From: Clostridia bacterium
GTDB taxonomy: Bacteria > Bacillota > Clostridia > TANB77 > UBA1234
Assembly: GCA_017462965.1 (NCBI GenBank)
Contig: JAFTQC010000032.1
Coordinates: forward strand, 62,001-126,000
Length of the DNA stretch: 64,000 bases
Direction: 5' to 3'
The position numbers were made by a program, and so were the translations under genes. The notes below the pieces were generated by a model, which saw only the letters and a list, made by a program, of their open reading frames with translations, made no database searches and was not told where the DNA came from. This document shows positions 62,665-64,000 of the stretch, in pieces (within the stretch, counting starts at the first letter, position 1; every line of letters starts with the position of its first letter).

Positions 62665-63765
62665 ATGATTTCTAAAGATAAAATGGAAAAGATTAAAGAA
62701 TTTAAAAATGATGATTCTGATTTGATATGCAAAATTGAAAAATATTTAAATCAAGAATATTTTTATGATAGTAACGAAAATATTTATGAAAGTGCGGATG
62801 AACTTAAAAATTATTTAGAAAATATGACTAATAACGATAAGATAGCTTTCTTTTTGTTTTCGAATGATGAAAGTATTTTTGGTGAAAAAATTAATAAGAT
62901 AAGTAAAACTGAATTTGAGAGTATTGTTGATTTATCAACAATAGATTCATACTATGCCGGAAAAAGATATGAACTAAAATTAAAAAAGTACAATGAAATT
63001 GCTGACAAATATAATAAGTTTATTGAGGCAAAAGAAAAGGTAATTTTTATAATTGATATAGCGTCGATATCTTCATTTCCTCTTTGGAATACAGCAATGC
63101 GCAGAAAATTGTTAAGTATTGAAAAAAATATAGAGACTACACTGCTTGAGGATTTATCGCCAGATAGACTTCATAAGATAATAAAGACTTCAGAACCTAT
63201 AAAATATACTAAAGAAGAGAAGTATGATATAGACATTTTAATAAATATAATGAATGAAATGAGCGATAAAGTTCCAATAGAAATGTACTTTATAGATAAA
63301 GTTAAGTCTTCAGAGAGCATATATTTGGTTAATGCGTTGAAGAAATTTAGTCATGCATTGGCTCTTGACAAAGCGAAAAGATACGATTATATATATGATA
63401 CTGTTTGCAAAGATATAGACGATATGTTTTTGATATATGGTTTTTGCAATTTCAAAGAAAATAAATGTATTTCACAGCGTCATAAGAGTTTGTTTAATAG
63501 ATATCCAGTGCCTAAAACAGATGGATGCTGCTTTAAGGTTGTCAGAAAATGTGAACATAACAACAAAGATGGAACATGCAAAGTAAAATGTCTTCCATGT
63601 AAACTTTTTACATGTCCATATCTATGGAAAATGTCGATTGGAATAAGGATAAATGAATTAATTTTATTGAGGTGTTTCTTTAATAATAAACAAAAGAAGA
63701 CATCTTTATATGAATTTTATAATTCTAAAGAGTTTTTACTTGGGAAAATTATTAGTGAAGAATAA
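62665..63765 (+). CDS. Hypothetical protein with cysteine-rich C-terminal domain
   Basis: A 366-residue protein. The first 250 residues are charged and helical with AT-rich codons typical of this genome. The last 110 hold about eleven cysteines: YGFCNFKENKCISQRH, DGCCFKVVRKCEHNNKDGTC, KVKCLPCKLFTCPYL. The pattern recalls metal-cluster or zinc-binding domains of uncharacterised Clostridia proteins; no catalytic family is assigned. Start ATG follows AAAGGTGA; the -10 is TATAAT at 62625. It is monocistronic. No nearby gene points to a function. Confidence 0.65.
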   Translation: MISKDKMEKIKEFKNDDSDLICKIEKYLNQEYFYDSNENIYESADELKNYLENMTNNDKIAFFLFSNDESIFGEKINKISKTEFESIVDLSTIDSYYAGKRYELKLKKYNEIADKYNKFIEAKEKVIFIIDIASISSFPLWNTAMRRKLLSIEKNIETTLLEDLSPDRLHKIIKTSEPIKYTKEEKYDIDILINIMNEMSDKVPIEMYFIDKVKSSESIYLVNALKKFSHALALDKAKRYDYIYDTVCKDIDDMFLIYGFCNFKENKCISQRHKSLFNRYPVPKTDGCCFKVVRKCEHNNKDGTCKVKCLPCKLFTCPYLWKMSIGIRINELILLRCFFNNKQKKTSLYEFYNSKEFLLGKIISEE

Positions 63766-63850
63766 AAGGTAAAAAATGGTAAAACAACCACTAAAACATG
63801 TATTTTTAGTAAAAATATGTAAAAATAGTATACATTTTTGGAAAATTATG

Positions 63851-63879
63851 TAGACAAAGCTGGAAGTTTATGTTACAAT
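63851..63879 (+). promoter_or_regulatory. Promoter of the partial 3' gene
   Basis: TAGACA (63851-63856), 17-base spacer, TACAAT (63874-63879) with extended TGT. A small hairpin TGGGAAT/ATTCCCA (63892-63908) lies in the 90-base leader. Confidence 0.7.
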
Positions 63880-63969
63880 AGGACATGTGCTTGGGAATAA
63901 AATTCCCATTTTGAGAATAAAGATACATAAAGAAAGAAATTTTAATTAGCAAATGAGGGGGATAAAAAA

Positions 63970-64000
63970 GTGATAAATTATAGTGAAAACAACGTAATTA
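63970..64000 (+). CDS. Start of a gene cut by the window end
   Basis: GTG ATA AAT TAT AGT GAA follows GAGGGGG at good spacing and reads MINYSENNVI before the window ends. Too short to identify. Confidence 0.6.
   Translation, partial: MINYSENNVI

Overview
The window is an AT-rich chromosomal segment of a spore-forming low-GC Bacillota, most likely a Clostridia. Sporulation genes (gpr, a SpoIID-type protein, two CotF-like coat proteins, a PdaB-like deacetylase) sit among housekeeping genes with strong AGGAGG-type ribosome binding sites and consensus sigma-A promoters, many with an extended TGn -10. I cannot name a genus. No tRNA, rRNA, CRISPR array, transposase or integrase was seen.

Layout. 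1-3.3 kb is an accessory patch: a DUF1653 protein, orphan ORFs of unusual composition, small coat proteins, an HD hydrolase and several inverted repeats. 3.3-14.9 kb is core: tRNA U34 modification (trmR and a U32 peptidase), ychF, SpoIID-like, ROK kinase, murB, YvcK, glycogen debranching enzyme, ruvC, holA, then gpr on the other strand. 15.1-22.7 kb is a three-gene operon: a 1942-residue membrane-anchored wall hydrolase carrying both an M23 endopeptidase and a lytic transglycosylase domain, plus two related single-pass proteins. 22.8-26.4 kb holds rpsO, pnp (behind a long hairpin leader) and a P-loop/Asp23-like fusion. 26.4-29.9 kb is a two-component system with two exported proteins. 30-41 kb is ftsY, rimO, pgsA, ligA, a lipoprotein, an MBOAT/DHHW O-acyltransfer pair, a P1B metal ATPase and a GtrA protein. 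41-44 kb is a second accessory patch: an orphan ORF with an AcrVA2-like C-terminal signature, pdaB, and a paralogous coiled-coil pair. 44.4-45.9 kb is a flotillin.

The most striking structure is a roughly 14.9 kb segment (about 46.0-60.9 kb) bounded by two ~90-bp direct repeats of about 90% identity. The repeat comprises a hairpin plus the first codons of an M14 carboxypeptidase gene. The right copy starts the intact peptidase; the left copy, just after the flotillin gene, is a decayed 11-codon stub. The segment between looks like an inserted island of envelope-sensing genes: a DUF3298-like protein, a PstS-like binding protein, a CPBP protease, two unknown envelope proteins (one with an apparent frameshift), a divergent two-component system facing a VTC-DUF4956-CotH operon behind 11-bp-period direct repeats, and a BlaI/BlaR1 pair whose receptor carries a long non-penicillin-binding extension with Ca-binding-like D-rich motifs.

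A second theme is a dispersed family of about ten palindromes built on GGGAC...GTCCC cores (for example 1175-1332, 14071-14131, 32926-32966, 41018-41072, 43997-44064). They act as apparent terminators at gene ends and cluster beside short unknown ORFs with a less AT-rich composition than the core genes.
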